Shown here piece by piece: positions 10,560 to 21,886 of a DNA stretch of 64,000 bases (within the stretch, counting starts at the first letter, position 1; each line of letters starts with the position of its first letter). The notes below the pieces were generated by a model, which worked only from the letters and a program-made list of their open reading frames with translations, was not told the DNA's origin and did not search any database. The position numbers were made by a program, and so were the translations under genes. The DNA comes from Tenebrio molitor (Eukaryota; Arthropoda; Insecta; Coleoptera; Tenebrionidae): positions 2,046,001 to 2,110,000 of the forward strand of contig NC_091055.1 in assembly GCF_963966145.1 (NCBI RefSeq). Direction: 5' to 3'.

Positions 10560-11040
10560 TTTTAATCCGTGGTGACGTTGGGTGAAGATGTGGCGGGCGC
10601 ATTCAGGGAGGGCCCCGTGCGGAGGTCTCCGGGTTGGAGTAGGTGGGTCGGTGTAAGGAGAGTCGCGTTCTAATTAGGAGAGGCAGAAGGGCCGAAACAA
10701 GGGCTGTTCACGTTCCACTTGCAATTACAGGAACTGCTGGCAATCCGCCCTCTACGACAGAGGGTAAGAGGAGGTCGTGGCCATTTTGGAGTTGGTCTAC
10801 GCGTTGCGCGATTACATATTCCCTTTTGCGAATGAGTTCAATTTAAAAATAGCCGCCGGCAGGCAATATAATTCGAGGGTCATATGCGAAATCTCGCGTT
10901 CTCGGGGGTCAGGAAGTGGTCGGAGAGATCAGCCCTTGTTCTATCGAGATATTCGCGATATGCGATGCGCTGCTTCGGTAAAAGGGTAGTGCACGCACCA
11001 ATTTGCATATTTATTATAATACGCCGCACAGGGGGATCCC
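10560..11040. other. GC-richer intergenic patch, possibly regulatory
   Basis: This stretch is visibly richer in GC and CpG than its surroundings (for example GGCGGGCGC and CGCGTTGCGCG). It lies between the small protein gene and the 3' end of the first LRR gene. No convincing reading frame or RNA gene is seen. A conserved non-coding or promoter element is possible but unproven. Confidence 0.3.
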
Positions 11041-11336
11041 ACTAAATAGGTTCATTAACGACGACTCTTATTAGTGTCGGTAATAGAGAGTGCTAGAGAA
11101 TATATGCTTAAGTGCGGGTGTGCGGTTTCTAGATGCGCCGATGCGGATGGAAAACAACACTGTTTAATATAAATGAGTAACATTTATTAGCATTCTGCAG
11201 CAGTATAAAATAACAGCCACACCCAATTAACTACACAAACATCAACAAAACAAAACGTAACAGTCTTTGAAAGCGTAATAGGTGTCGCGACTCTATTACG
11301 TTATTGAACAAATACCTTTCACACTTATTGTTTACA

Positions 11337-11342
11337 TTTATT
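11337..11342 (-). terminator. Candidate poly(A) signal for first LRR gene
   Basis: TTTATT on the plus strand reads AATAAA on the minus strand, about 215 nt past the stop codon at 11557-11559. A second copy lies near 11180. Which one is used cannot be told from sequence. Confidence 0.4.
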
Positions 11343-11556
11343 AAAATTATTTTCTACGAAAAGGCTGACTCAGTAAACACCTCGTGATTATTAACACAAT
11401 TAACGGAAGTTTGCCATTACGTCTCGTAAAATCAAACCTTCGTACGATTTTTGCGCAAGAAATGCTCGGGTGGTCATTCTGTCGCAAACTAAACTACTGC
11501 TCTCAAAGATTCTGATTACATGAATAATACTTCGATATCGCAGCTTCGGATGTAAT

Positions 11557-13844
11557 TTAATTGTTCTTGTCAAAGATGGAAGTTTTGGGGGCGTGCCTTT
11601 TTTTCGTCAGAACAAAGGCAACCCCGATAATTGCCATAAGCGTGATGTAGACGATGGCGGAGTTAACTGCAGCCGCTGCCCAACTGTTGGGCCCCAATTC
11701 CGAAGAGCGCGACTCAGTTTTTGCAGCTCTCGGCGACCTCTGCAAACTAGGAAGCTGTTCGCAGCCCGACTCTCGAACGTATTTCGCCCATGTACGAATC
11801 GCGGAGGTTAGTACTCTTTGAGGTTTAATGAACGGTCTTCTACCGGGAACGGTCTTGTTCATGATAATCGGTAAAGGTTGTTTGGTGTCGTAATTGCAAA
11901 CCAACAACTTCTTTCGTTTGGTTTTACCAACCGTAACGTGCTCCGCAGCTAGAGTCGAACCTTCTAAAATAGCGAGTCTGCCTTTCTCCAAATTGGCCCA
12001 ATCCCACAACTCGGCTATTGAACAGTCGCACTTCCAAGGATTACCGACCAGTTTCAACGTCTCGATCTTTGGATTTTCGACAAGGTACTTGGGCAAGAAC
12101 CTGGTCAAGTTGTTGTATCTCAAATCCAACACCTTGAGTTTTGGGAGGAGCACGAGAAACAGCAAGTCGTCCGGAGTGGAGAAATGATTCCCGCTCAAGA
12201 TCAACGTGGTTATGTTCCTGGTCCAGTAGAAAGCGTCCGTCGGGAGGAACGTCAAGTTGCAATTGCTCAAATCCAAGTTTTCCAATCTGGACAACTGTTT
12301 CGGCAAGAGAGGACCGAATTTTGACACTTGCAAAGGGTTCCCCGCCAGTTTTAATTCGGTCAGATCCGTGTACGTGAAGTTGTTGAAAAACAATGTCGCG
12401 TTGATGGCGCGTCTTAAACCGCACAAATTTAATTCGAGACTTTCGAGTTTAGTCAAGTTGCCAAAAAGACCAGCCTCTAGACTGTACAGGTCGTTCCCCG
12501 AAAGTACCAATCGTTTCATGTTGGTCATCTTGGAAAAAGAGGTGGGGGCGATGTGTGATAAATTACTGTAGCCCATATTGAGATATTCTAATTTCTCCAG
12601 TGGCGTCAGTATTTTGACGAAAGCGTCGTCGAGAGGATTATGCGAAATATCGAGTTCTTGTAGACTTTTAAAGTTACGGAAAGTATCCGGTAGGCGAGTT
12701 AACCCACAATTACTCAGGGACAGTTTTTCCAAATGTGACAACGGGGCCAGGGCGACCAACAAGTCTGACGCAAACAACGAATTCCCCGACAAGTACAGAG
12801 TGCGGATTTTGGTGGCGTCGGTGAAGGCGTCTTCGTTAAGGGGTTGCGTCAGGTTGCAGAACGACAGATCCAAAGAATCTAACTGTTGGAGTTTGCCGAC
12901 GGTGCGCGCCATGTCAAAGTCGACGAGTTCGTTCTGAGCCAATATTAAAGTTCGCAAGTAAGTGTTGTTGCTGAACGCGATTTCTGGCAATTGTTTGATG
13001 CGGGAGTTTCTCAAATCGAGGTATTCCAAGCGCGGGAGGTAATCCAGAACTGATGACCAATCAGTGGTGACGAGCATGTTGCCGCTCAATTCGAGATTTT
13101 TCAGGTTTTCCAAAGAGACGAAGACGTAATTTGCGATGTAGGTTAAATTACAGTCGTTCATTTTCAACGTTTCTAAACTAGACAAAGGCTCGAATACTTT
13201 ATTATCTATCACGCCTAAGGGATTTCCGGATAAGTCGAGCGTACTCAGTGCGGTTGTATTAGCGAAGAAAAGTGGATTTAAATATTTTAGACCGCAGTTA
13301 CTAATGTCCAAATAAAGCAAGGACTTGATGGATAAAAACGGGCCATCGACCGGATCCAAGGGATTGCCTTGGAGTTCTAAAGTGATAAACCCAGCGGAGT
13401 CGCTGAAAATAACGCCACTAGGAGCTTGTTGGGTTAATGAGATTCTGTTACTTACTCGAAGCTGTCCGGATCGACTTTGGTGATCATATTTCCGGAGAAG
13501 TCGGCGTCGATGAGATAGTTGAGTCCCGCGAACGACTCCTTTTTCACTTCGGTCATGTGGTTGTCTGCGATCTGAAGACGCCGCATCTTGATGTCGGGTG
13601 GGAAGGGTCCCACGCTGGTGATGCGGTTGTCGTTCAAGTCCAGCACGTACACGTTGAGACTCAACTCGTCGTAAGGTATTTCGGTTAAGTTACTCTCCGA
13701 GCAATCCGTCACCCAGTTGATCCGGAAGTAATGGCAATCGCAATCGTCAGGGCATTCCAGTTCGGCGAGTTCGCCATTAAAAGACCAACTCGCACCCACG
13801 CAGAGGGCCAACACGCCGTGAAATATCACCCAAGAGCCGTTCAT
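11557..13844 (-). CDS. Leucine-rich-repeat single-pass transmembrane protein (about 744 aa)
   Basis: Two coding exons, 13844-13456 and 13402-11557, are joined at a GAG/GTAAGT donor and TTATTTTCAG acceptor (53-nt intron). The total of 2235 nt is in frame. Order of parts: signal peptide (about 1-20), LRR N-cap with CPDDCDC and a later Cys, about 20 tandem 24-residue LRRs (about 60-583; LxxLxLxxN pattern with a recurring SxCxL variant), LRR C-cap starting NPWKCDC (about 584-677), a stalk, one membrane helix (about 705-728) and a 16-residue tail. Such ectodomains mediate adhesion or ligand binding at the cell surface. There is no TIR or kinase domain, so it is not a Toll or receptor kinase. The short tail suggests an adhesion or co-receptor role. 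A splice acceptor (TTTTGCAG) sits 4 nt before the ATG, so an upstream 5'UTR exon exists. It lies in tandem with the LRR gene at 20165-21886. Confidence 0.9.
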
Positions 13845-14133
13845 GGTTCTGCAAAACGACCAAATTTACGGTTTACAACCGGATCCACTGCTGGACCGAA
13901 GACTGCCGCCGCAACCAACAACCGTGACCACCGACGTGACGTAAATGATTCTGCAACCGACAATGGGAACGCCTTTGTCATCTCGTAGCTAACGCGTCCA
14001 CAAAATTACACCGTTTAATTCACATTATTCAATAAATCATTAATCGACGCACAAAAGCCGACAGACACCTCTTACTAGTGCTCCACTACACCTACGAGTA
14101 AAACCTAAACAATAACCTGTGTCATGACTGTCA

Positions 14134-14153
14134 TGTTGTTGTTGTTGTTGTTG
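14134..14153. repeat. (TGT)n microsatellite
   Basis: About seven uninterrupted TGT/CAA-type triplets lie upstream of the first LRR gene. On the minus strand an open frame here would read a glutamine run. It has no other coding support and is treated as non-coding. Confidence 0.9.
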
Positions 14154-14303
14154 CATCTCCCCAGCAAGGGCAAGCGAACCGTGAAATTTTGAATACATTT
14201 GGACAACAGCATCGCGAGCCGGTCCCACAGCCTCGGACCCTCCGTCGAAGCGTGTCCACCCCTCAGGCTGCCAAACCTGCATTTTCACAAAGCTGTTGTG
14301 CAA

Positions 14304-16063
14304 TTAACCCACCAACAGCAGGATCATCGACAAAAACTGGGATTCATCTCGTGATGCGTTTAAATCCGCGGCGCGATGCGCGCGCATCCCCACAAACCGG
14401 CGCGTTAGGGAAATAACCTAAACGTCGGAAGAAAGCGTCTTCCCGTAATCCCTCTGTTGCGGTTTAGAATGTGCAAAGACGAAGTGCATTTAGTTAGGAG
14501 AACGACCGGTCTTACCCCGTATTGCGCCAATATGCACTTCACTGCGCCCACCAAGCACATGTCAACACTGTGGAAATGTTAACTGAGCTGAATAATGCAG
14601 GACGCCGATCCATTTTGCAGGAGTGGAAACTTCACGAAGTAGCACGAGCGTTTCACACGATCGCATCGTTTGCAGTGTTCGCAACGGGCGATGCAACAAA
14701 ACGAATTTACATGGTTGCGTCGCGATGACTTATTCAAAATCTTACCGTGACCGGCCCTGTTTACAATTCCAATTAGCGCTCTGATTAAAATTTGCAAAGG
14801 GTATTAAAGATGGAACAGTTCTCCTTACACAAAACTCCAATTCCTGTTTATTTATTCAGAGGGCAACCCTCTTAAGGCATTTCCGCTACTTACCGATCTT
14901 GTTTCCTATATTTGCCATGATTAATAATTATGGATGTCTTATGGTAAGACGAAGGCTAATTTTTGCAGTGCGTTGCCTTATTTCCTTAATTAATTTCCAA
15001 CAGAGAGATTATGTAGCAGGCATCGATAATAGGCGGCCTTTTACTTATCTCGCTTTATTTTCCGCCGAATCCCTTTGATGTATCTTCTTTTATTTATCAA
15101 CAGGCGGATACATTTTCTGCATAAATTTCCTACTCAGTTTCACCTTTCATATTTAATCAACGTCACAAATATTACCGTGGCGACTACTGTGACATTTCAT
15201 TCAATTTCGAGGCTACATTTTTTACCACTTCATTTAGAATAATTCACCAGAATGACAAACCAGGAACTGTACCGGCACTCTTCATTAGACACGGACAAGT
15301 CACGCTTACGAAAATATCATTCATTATTAATAACGGTCAACGCGATTGATACAACATCAACTTGTCCGCCTTGCTTGCTCAGCTGATTTTACAAAGGTTG
15401 TTGGTTGTCGTATACTTCGTTCTTTCCAAACTAAGCGCCTTGTTAGTATTCCTTATTAACATTTTTGCGTCTCATAAGTACTCTACCAATTAAAATTAAT
15501 TTCAAAACACCTTTTCGTTTGTTTTTAGAGACCCCTTGGGTAATTTCTGACTCCGCATTAAGTGTAATTAAAAAGCGAATCCAATTTGGAGCGGTTGATT
15601 GTTGGAGCAACGCAAAACACAAACGGAAAGCAAAAAGAGATGCGATTGTGGAAAGATTTTTCTAAATCGTGCCGCGATTTTTCTAATTATCGACTTTCTG
15701 TGGTATTTAAAACGATCAGAGACAGATAAGGCGTGTGGCGCAATTGAGGTTGTGCAACTCGGCAGATTAGTCGAGGGAAACGTAATTGGAATAAATAAGT
15801 GAAGAGGCCTTATCTCCTTTAAGAATTTTTTGTGCGTTCGCGAGGAGATTGATTAAAACCGTATTAGGTGAGTGCTTTTTCGGCCAGATACGGAAGCGAC
15901 GGAAGAAAAAAATATACATATGCAAGGTTCCTTTTCCGCCTTCATCAATATGCGAATGGATGGATATTAAACAAAGCGACGAACGAAACGATTTGCATTT
16001 ACAGCAGCCGAGCTGTATGTGACGATTTTCCTTATCACAGTGAAACTGAACGCACAACTGACG
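14304..16063. other. Upstream flank of first LRR gene; no gene seen
   Basis: Moderately AT-rich DNA with a GC-rich piece near 14340-14420 (GCGGCGCGATGCGCGCGC). It could hold the promoter or first non-coding exon of the minus-strand LRR gene at 11557-13844. No TE ends are recognised before 16064. Confidence 0.45.
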
Positions 16064-16157
16064 CAGTGGCGTAGATAAAGGGGGGGTCCAGGGGGTCCGG
16101 ACCCCCCTCAGAGCTCATCCATATTTTTTTACAACTGAATAATATATCCAATATATC

Positions 16158-16281
16158 CTGTTCACGTTGGATTGAACATCAGTGGTGCAAATCGCACACA
16201 TTTGGCATTAACTTTCATATGAGTTGTCATAGTAACAGGTCAGGTCATTTGCACCACCGATGTTGATTCCAGCGTGAACAG
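16158..16281. repeat. Foldback repeat inside the hAT-like shell
   Basis: The left arm CTGTTCACGTTGGATTGAAC and a right arm ending in CCAGCGTGAACAG pair imperfectly over about 36 nt, around the shared core GGTGCAAAT. A related single arm (GTTCACGTTGGACTGAGC) occurs at about 49219. Confidence 0.65.
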
Positions 16282-16623
16282 ATATTACTTTTTCAGTATA
16301 CAGGTGCGTCCTAAAAAACGTCGCAAGCAATATCTCCGTTATTTATGCATAAAGGCTCGATTTAAATAAAAGAAAACTGGAATAAATCACTTTAAAAAGT
16401 CATTCAAGGTCAGATAGTAAACTTTATTTTTTTTTATTCCGATTTTGAAAGAGATTATTTTTCTGGATCCAACGATATGCCGCATTCTAGGATGCGCTTA
16501 ATAGTAACCGAGAAAATAAATAAATAAAATTTTCTGAACCCTCCACCACCCGGCGGCACGGCAATTTTGCCGGAGTACATACATTATTACGGATATTACT
16601 ATCAAGTAATAGTGCAGTGCTTA

Positions 16624-17412
16624 TCAACATAAGTACCGGCGTCTCGCCTCCACATTTTGACTTTTTTGTGTTTTATGTTCTGTGTCAATGTTAAGGAATT
16701 TCCTCACGATATGACATGAGTGTAATAATATACCTTTTTGAATTTCAACTACCAATGTGTTCCCTAAATCCAGAATTTTTAAATTTTTAAAAAGAGATTG
16801 CGGAACTATTCCCGTTGCTGAAATTATAAGTGGTAAAATCGAAATTTTTTTTAAACTCCAAAGATTTCTCATAGCAACGGAGAGCTCTAAATATTTATTA
16901 TTTTTTGTGTTATAGGTCTGTCTTATATTATGTGAATTTGGAACAGCTATATCTAAAAGATATGCTTGCTTTTGTTGTCTATTTAAAATAATAATGTCTG
17001 GTCTGTTATGCTTAATATGAATGTCAGTTAAAACTGTTCGATCAAAATATAATTTATAATTATCATTTTCCAAGAAACTTTCTGGTGTATAACTATAATG
17101 TGGTTGTGTATTCTTTAATAAATTGAATTTAACAGCTAAATTCATATGTAATTTTAACGAATATATCATGACGTTTCTTATATTCGCTTTGAGCCAAAAC
17201 GGTGCAAGAAGAAATTATGTGTTCAATTGTTTCCCCTTCAGTTCCGCAAATCCTACATTTATCAATTATTGATTGCAAACCGCATATGTGTTTTTTATAA
17301 TTTCTTGTATTTATAACACGATCTTGTATTGCAAATATAAAATCTTCCGTCTCAGGGTGAATATTTGATTTCTTAAGCCATGCATGAGAAGCCTGAATAT
17401 TAATTTCTGGCT
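16624..17412 (-). mobile_element. LINE (non-LTR retrotransposon) pol C-terminal tail, one frameshift
   Basis: The minus strand encodes the region downstream of a LINE reverse transcriptase. It starts near 17411 and includes the zinc-knuckle CRICGTEGETIEHIISSC, then KKRHD. The frame shifts near 17165 and continues as a 181-codon frame to a stop at 16624. That part contains NRPDIIIL, DIAVPN and a final HIVRKFLNI-like block. These motifs are characteristic of a common insect LINE tail. The 5' part of the element, including the reverse transcriptase core, is absent (5' truncation). Confidence 0.75.
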
Positions 17413-17440
17413 GTTCTCATTATTGTAATTTTTTCTTCAA

Positions 17441-17553
17441 AAAAAATCAGGTTACTATGGAAAACAATCCTAAACGCAGTATTTATTACACATTCTCTTC
17501 AGAAAGTATTGCTATTGCGTTTAGGATTGTTTTCCATAGTAACCTGATTTTTT
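17441..17553. mobile_element. 113-bp MITE with perfect 38-bp inverted repeats
   Basis: The arms 17441-17478 and 17516-17553 are exact complements (core GTTACTATGGAAAACAATCC), separated by a 37-nt loop. A-runs and T-runs flank the arms. Lack of divergence between the arms suggests a recent insertion. Confidence 0.8.
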
Positions 17554-17938
17554 TTTTTTAGAGAAAAAATGTCCAATAATGCTATTTTATTAATTTATTT
17601 TCGCGGTTACTGTTAAATGCATTCTAACATGTGGCATATCATTAGATTCAGAAAAATAATCTCTTTCAAAATGGGTATAAAAAATATACCAAGCTATTTG
17701 AAAAAACAAAGTTGATATCGTCTGACCTTGAATAACTTTTTGAAAAAAAAATTGTCTATGTGTGCTTATAGCGCTTTTAAAGTGATTTATTTTAGTTTTT
17801 GTTTTGTTTAAATCGAGCCATAAATAACGGAGGTATGGCTTGCGGCGTTTTTTAGGACGCATCCTGTAGGTATACATAAAATCATCAGTGTTGAAAACAA
17901 ATCACGATTTAAAAATTAAAAAATCGACTACATAAAAT

Positions 17939-18203
17939 GCATTCACGTTGTTTCGGCATAGTAAAGATATCTGTTGAATTATGTTATATTTTTCTAAGTT
18001 TGAGGTTATAAATAGCGTCAATGTCTAGTGCATTGTTGTCAGTTTTACTAGTTTGCAATAGAAGAATACTCAGACATCGCGGGAAATTCAGCAAGATGTT
18101 ATGTTCATTTTGTCAGTCACTTTAGTGATAGAAAAAAAACAGTGTCTCCAAAGTTAAAAAAATAAATCATGGCCTCTCATTATGCCAAAAACAACGTGAA
18201 CGT
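17939..18203. repeat. Imperfect inverted repeat, 265 bp
   Basis: The left end GCATTCACGTTGTTTCGGCA pairs with the right end TGCCAAAAACAACGTGAACG. The interior is AT-rich and non-coding. Immediately after it, at 18212, lies a TATAGTCCCTTTTTT sequence. This resembles the ends of the elements at 41279 and 52830. Confidence 0.5.
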
Positions 18204-19115
18204 TGCCTACCTATAGTCCCTTTTTTAAAAACAATTGTCCATGTCAAAATTCCCTCAAAGACTAAGCTGCACCACCCTAAAACCTTTCGTTTCGGAATAT
18301 CTGTATGATAAAATCTTCCTAGATCAGATTTGAGGTTATCTCATTAATTTTCAAGTCAGAAAAGCTTTAGGTGTAAGCAAATTTTATTCCAAGAACAAGA
18401 AATAAAGAAACACAACTGAACATATTCAGTAGCGAAAGCGCCTTTGCAACGTACTATTGACATTTAATTTTGCCAACTTAATGGCCATCAAATAACTAGT
18501 GGCTCATACCAACATGAGAACACTTTGACAAAGGTTTTAAAGAGAAAATGAACTATGTATATGTAAAGTTGACTCAAGGTGCAAAAAACCACTTTGCAAC
18601 TGACCTCAGAAAATTTACATGGTGTACGGTTGCAGTATGCAACAGAAGTTTCGTTGGTGTGCATTTTATAGTGACCTTTTTTAGTAACTTTTTGGTAATT
18701 ATTTAGGTATTTGAGGTTAGGTACAGCATCATTAAATTTAAATTGCAGTGATGCTACCAATAATTCATTAAAATTACCAAACACGATGACAGCTAATACC
18801 AGCCTAATTTTTCATCCATGGTTTTTTGCAACTTGAGTCTACTATATCATGTTTTTTTTTATTAAAACAGGTTAATTTTTGCCGAATTTTTTTCGTGCTG
18901 GATTACTTATCTAAAATTGTTCTTTAGGTTTTTTTGGTCTCTTTTCAGCATGACGAGTATAAACAATAAACATGTGTTCCTTCAAGTCACATTGTGATAA
19001 TTTCAAATTTTAGTGTTATAAGTAGCAAACTACATTGAAAACCAAATTTTTATAGATACCTAATACAAAAGTACGTGGACCCCCCTTCAAAGCAAAAAAA
19101 CCATCTACGCCACTG

Positions 19116-20164
19116 ACTGACGTGAAAATTTGATTTGTTACGATGACGAATACAAAGACAAATCGAGGTCAACGGAATCAGAATAGAAGATGCTCCCTCC
19201 CTCCGTTCTGCCGGTGTGAAGGTGGAAGGAGATCCTTGTGATCTCGGGAGGTGCTAATGTGACAGTGCACAAATTGTTTAATTAACCAGCGAGTTTACCG
19301 GTACTAAATCCAATTGAATATGCATAGGGCTCGGGAACAACGTTGTTTTCACCTGCCTACCGGCGTGACACTTGGAAATAATTCAATGGAGGAACTGATC
19401 GATCGATCCGACTGGAATGTTATTGTTTACGTTTCTCTGCGATAATTTTTGCGTTGGTGAGACTTGTTGAAGAAGGGAAATAATGACAGTAGCGTTTTCA
19501 TAATTGTTTATTTGTTATAATTTAATAAACATTATGTAACGTATGGAGAAGGAAGTAAATAGTAATAGTGATAATTAAGAACAGATATTATTTACTGTGA
19601 ACAAATGTACACATGACAATATTTTGATTTTGTTAAGTCTATAGTAAAATATTTTCACTGAGTGTTTAAACGTTCCTAAAGTAAATTGTGTCATAACAGC
19701 TATACATGGTCCAGTACTGCGTTAACGTTTGACAGCTTGAAAGATAGACGAGTTGATAAATGAAGTGGTAGTAGAGTCTTTAGCGCAACGAAAAATGCAA
19801 TTAAGACATTGCAGTCGGTTCGGATACTCTTTATTGCTTTAGTTTTGTCACAACTTTACACATCTTTATTAATAATTTAAAGCTATTTGACACATGGAAT
19901 AGCAAAACAGACACGTTAAAAACGAATCAGTCTTTTCATCTGTACTGAGTTGAATTGGGAACGGAGCTCTTTGTGGAAAGTCGCCTCTTGCACGAGGAGC
20001 TTTCGGGCGTTGGCGTAGTAACCAGGCCGCCTCGAGCTCTTAGCACATAACGTATGATACACATGTTCTATAAAATATAAATGCATCGGGGCAGCCCCGA
20101 TTCTATACCCGAATTTGTAGGAAGAACCTTACGGAGCGATCCGCGCGAACAGATCACACTGGAG
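19116..20164. other. 3' flank of second LRR gene; no gene seen
   Basis: This is the region downstream (minus-strand sense) of the LRR gene at 20165-21886 and should contain its 3'UTR and poly(A) site. Several TTTATT motifs (AATAAA on the minus strand) occur, for instance near 19506 and 19866. None can be singled out. No coding or repeat structure is evident. Confidence 0.45.
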
Positions 20165-21886
20165 TTACACGTAGACGATGTGAGGCCTCGTCTTGCTGTT
20201 TAAATCTAAATGTTCATAAATGTTCATACCGGCGGCACAGTCCGCGCTGTAAGGATCCCAGGAGGGCAACGTGCGGTAGTCGTGATGTATGAGGGGTGGC
20301 GCGATCATGCACTTATCTGTCCTCGCGTTCTCGAAAGGCTCGCTCCTTCCGTTCGAGCAAGCTCCGCCGGTTTTGTTCCGACACCTGCTCTCGACTGCCG
20401 AAAGTTCTTTCTCTTTGGCACGGGCTCTCTTTATCGGCCCCCAATACAGCAGACCACCGACTATGACGACTATAAATAGGGCTGTCAGCGTTGCCGAAAC
20501 TGCCGCGATCCAGCTGACGGAACAGTCCACCTGGGATTCGGTGGCGTCAGCGAGCAAAACATCCGTCAGAGGCTCCGGCCCGGCGCATCTGATGTCCTCC
20601 AGGTCCACGATCAACTCGCCGGGACTCGCTCCTTCTTCTTCTTCGGTCGTGGTGTTTGTCACGTCGACCGATCTTTTCAATTTTTGCTCCTGGATCAGGT
20701 GCCAGAGCCAAGACAGCGAACAGTTACAATCCAAAGGGTTACCAGCTAACTTCAAAACACGTAACTGATCTAAAGGGAAATGGGTCACTTCTATGTTTGT
20801 CAATCTGTTGTTGCGCACGGACAAGTACGTAACGTGGGGATTTCCATGGAATAATCTTGTCGGTAATCTATCTACTGCTATGTTGTTATCCAACCAGACT
20901 CTCTCCAAATTGATGTTGTCCACGAAAGCTCTGGTGTCTATCCGTTGGAGGAGCTCCTGACGATCCAATCTGAGGAAACGCAAATGGAAGAGTCCTCTAA
21001 AAGCGACCGGTGGGACGGTGCCGATGAAATTTCCACTCAGTTTTAGTTTTGTTATGTTGGACAATTTCGCCAGCGATGCGGTGGGGATCACGACAAACTT
21101 GTTGTCGCTCAGATCTAGATGGTCAAGTGCCAGCAGTCCGGACAGAGCTGACTGGTGAATGTCGTCGATGACGTTCCTGTCCAGAAGTAGAGTTCGTAAT
21201 TCGGGCAGAGCTGGCATTTTTCCTTCTTTCACAGATTTAATGAGATTGCTCGAAAGAGAAAGGTACTGCAAATTGAGAGCGTCGGCTAGTGCTGCCGTGG
21301 GCAACTCTAAGAACAGGTTGTGATCCAAGAGCAACTCCTGGAGATGTTTGGATGATTTGAAGATGCCTTCTTCCAGATAGACCAGTCGATTTTCGGACAG
21401 TTTAAGTATTTGCAAAGAGTGCAACTCTCGGAAAGTTTCCCAGGAGAGTTCTTCCAGTCGGTTGTAGGTGAGGTCGAGCGTGGTGACTGCTCTCAGTCCT
21501 TTGAGCGAATCTTTGGATATTTTCTCGATCTCATTTCTGCTGAGATTGAGGTGTTTGAGGTTGCGTTGCGATTCGAAATTGGAGGAACCGAGAGTTTTGA
21601 TCTTGTTCGACGAGAGGTCGAGAGTTATCAAGTAGTTGTAGAAGGAGAGGGTGAAGAGGACGTGGGTGATCTTGTTGTTGGAGAGGTCGATGTGGCGCAC
21701 TTCGGGGTTGAGCTGGATGGGGACGACTTCGAGAGCTGCTGAGCCGCACGAGGCGCTGAGAGCTTCGTCGTTGCAGCGACACCGTGCAGGACATAGTGCC
21801 CCGTCGCTGACAGATCCGATCGTCGCCAACACCAGCATGGTGGGCAGCGTCTGCCACCACATGGGCCGGGTCTTCTCACCCCCCAT
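20165..21886 (-). CDS. Leucine-rich-repeat single-pass transmembrane protein with long cytoplasmic tail (573 aa)
   Basis: A single coding exon from ATG 21886 to TAA at 20165. Order of parts: signal peptide (about 1-29, ending VSDG), LRR N-cap CPARCRC, about 12 LRRs, LRR C-cap starting NPLDCNC and closing near QVDC, a membrane helix (about 459-482), and a 91-residue cytoplasmic tail. The tail contains YRTLP and NIYEHL and ends RPHIVYV. The terminal V-Y-V fits a class II PDZ ligand. The layout (about a dozen LRRs, one helix, Tyr-containing tail with a conserved-looking end) resembles the Capricious/Tartan-like neuronal adhesion group of insects, but I cannot assign orthology. A splice acceptor (GTTGTTTCAG) ends at 21915, so a non-coding 5' exon lies upstream. 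The sequence is longer-tailed and not a close copy of the LRR gene at 11557-13844. Confidence 0.9.
   Translation of the reverse strand: MGGEKTRPMWWQTLPTMLVLATIGSVSDGALCPARCRCNDEALSASCGSAALEVVPIQLNPEVRHIDLSNNKITHVLFTLSFYNYLITLDLSSNKIKTLGSSNFESQRNLKHLNLSRNEIEKISKDSLKGLRAVTTLDLTYNRLEELSWETFRELHSLQILKLSENRLVYLEEGIFKSSKHLQELLLDHNLFLELPTAALADALNLQYLSLSSNLIKSVKEGKMPALPELRTLLLDRNVIDDIHQSALSGLLALDHLDLSDNKFVVIPTASLAKLSNITKLKLSGNFIGTVPPVAFRGLFHLRFLRLDRQELLQRIDTRAFVDNINLERVWLDNNIAVDRLPTRLFHGNPHVTYLSVRNNRLTNIEVTHFPLDQLRVLKLAGNPLDCNCSLSWLWHLIQEQKLKRSVDVTNTTTEEEEGASPGELIVDLEDIRCAGPEPLTDVLLADATESQVDCSVSWIAAVSATLTALFIVVIVGGLLYWGPIKRARAKEKELSAVESRCRNKTGGACSNGRSEPFENARTDKCMIAPPLIHHDYRTLPSWDPYSADCAAGMNIYEHLDLNSKTRPHIVYV

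Larger units (their letters stand above)
16301..17866. mobile_element. TA-flanked inverted-repeat element nested in the hAT-like shell
   Basis: The ends read CAGG(A)TGCGTCCTAAAAAACG(T/C)CGCAAGC, flanked by TA at 16299-16300 and 17867-17868. The arms remain alignable for over 200 bp (16301-16520 and 17590-17866), including a shared block with GAAAGAGATTATTTTTCTG. The interior holds a LINE pol tail and a small perfect hairpin, so it has itself been a target. Confidence 0.7.
16064..19115. mobile_element. hAT-like element shell with nested insertions
   Basis: The termini are CAGTGGCGTAGAT (16064) and ATCTACGCCACTG (ending 19115), with poly-G/C stretches just inside. The flanks repeat ACTGACG on both sides (16057-16063 and 19116-19122). 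If the last G is counted, this is an 8-bp duplication with one mismatch, the hAT size. Such CAGTGGCG ends are typical of several animal hAT families. No transposase frame survives. The 3-kb interior is occupied by other elements annotated separately. Confidence 0.75.

Noticed and set aside
11593..13688. Several plus-strand open frames of 70-120 codons opposite the first LRR gene
   Set aside because: They are antisense shadows of the LRR repeats; no start context, no domain, and the minus frame has clear LRR structure.
14040..14303. Minus-strand frame with a glutamine run
   Set aside because: The run comes from a microsatellite; the rest lacks domain support and it lies in the likely 5' region of the LRR gene.
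18488..18784. 98-codon minus-strand frame inside the hAT-like shell, considered as transposase
   Set aside because: No hAT dimerisation or catalytic motif could be recognised.
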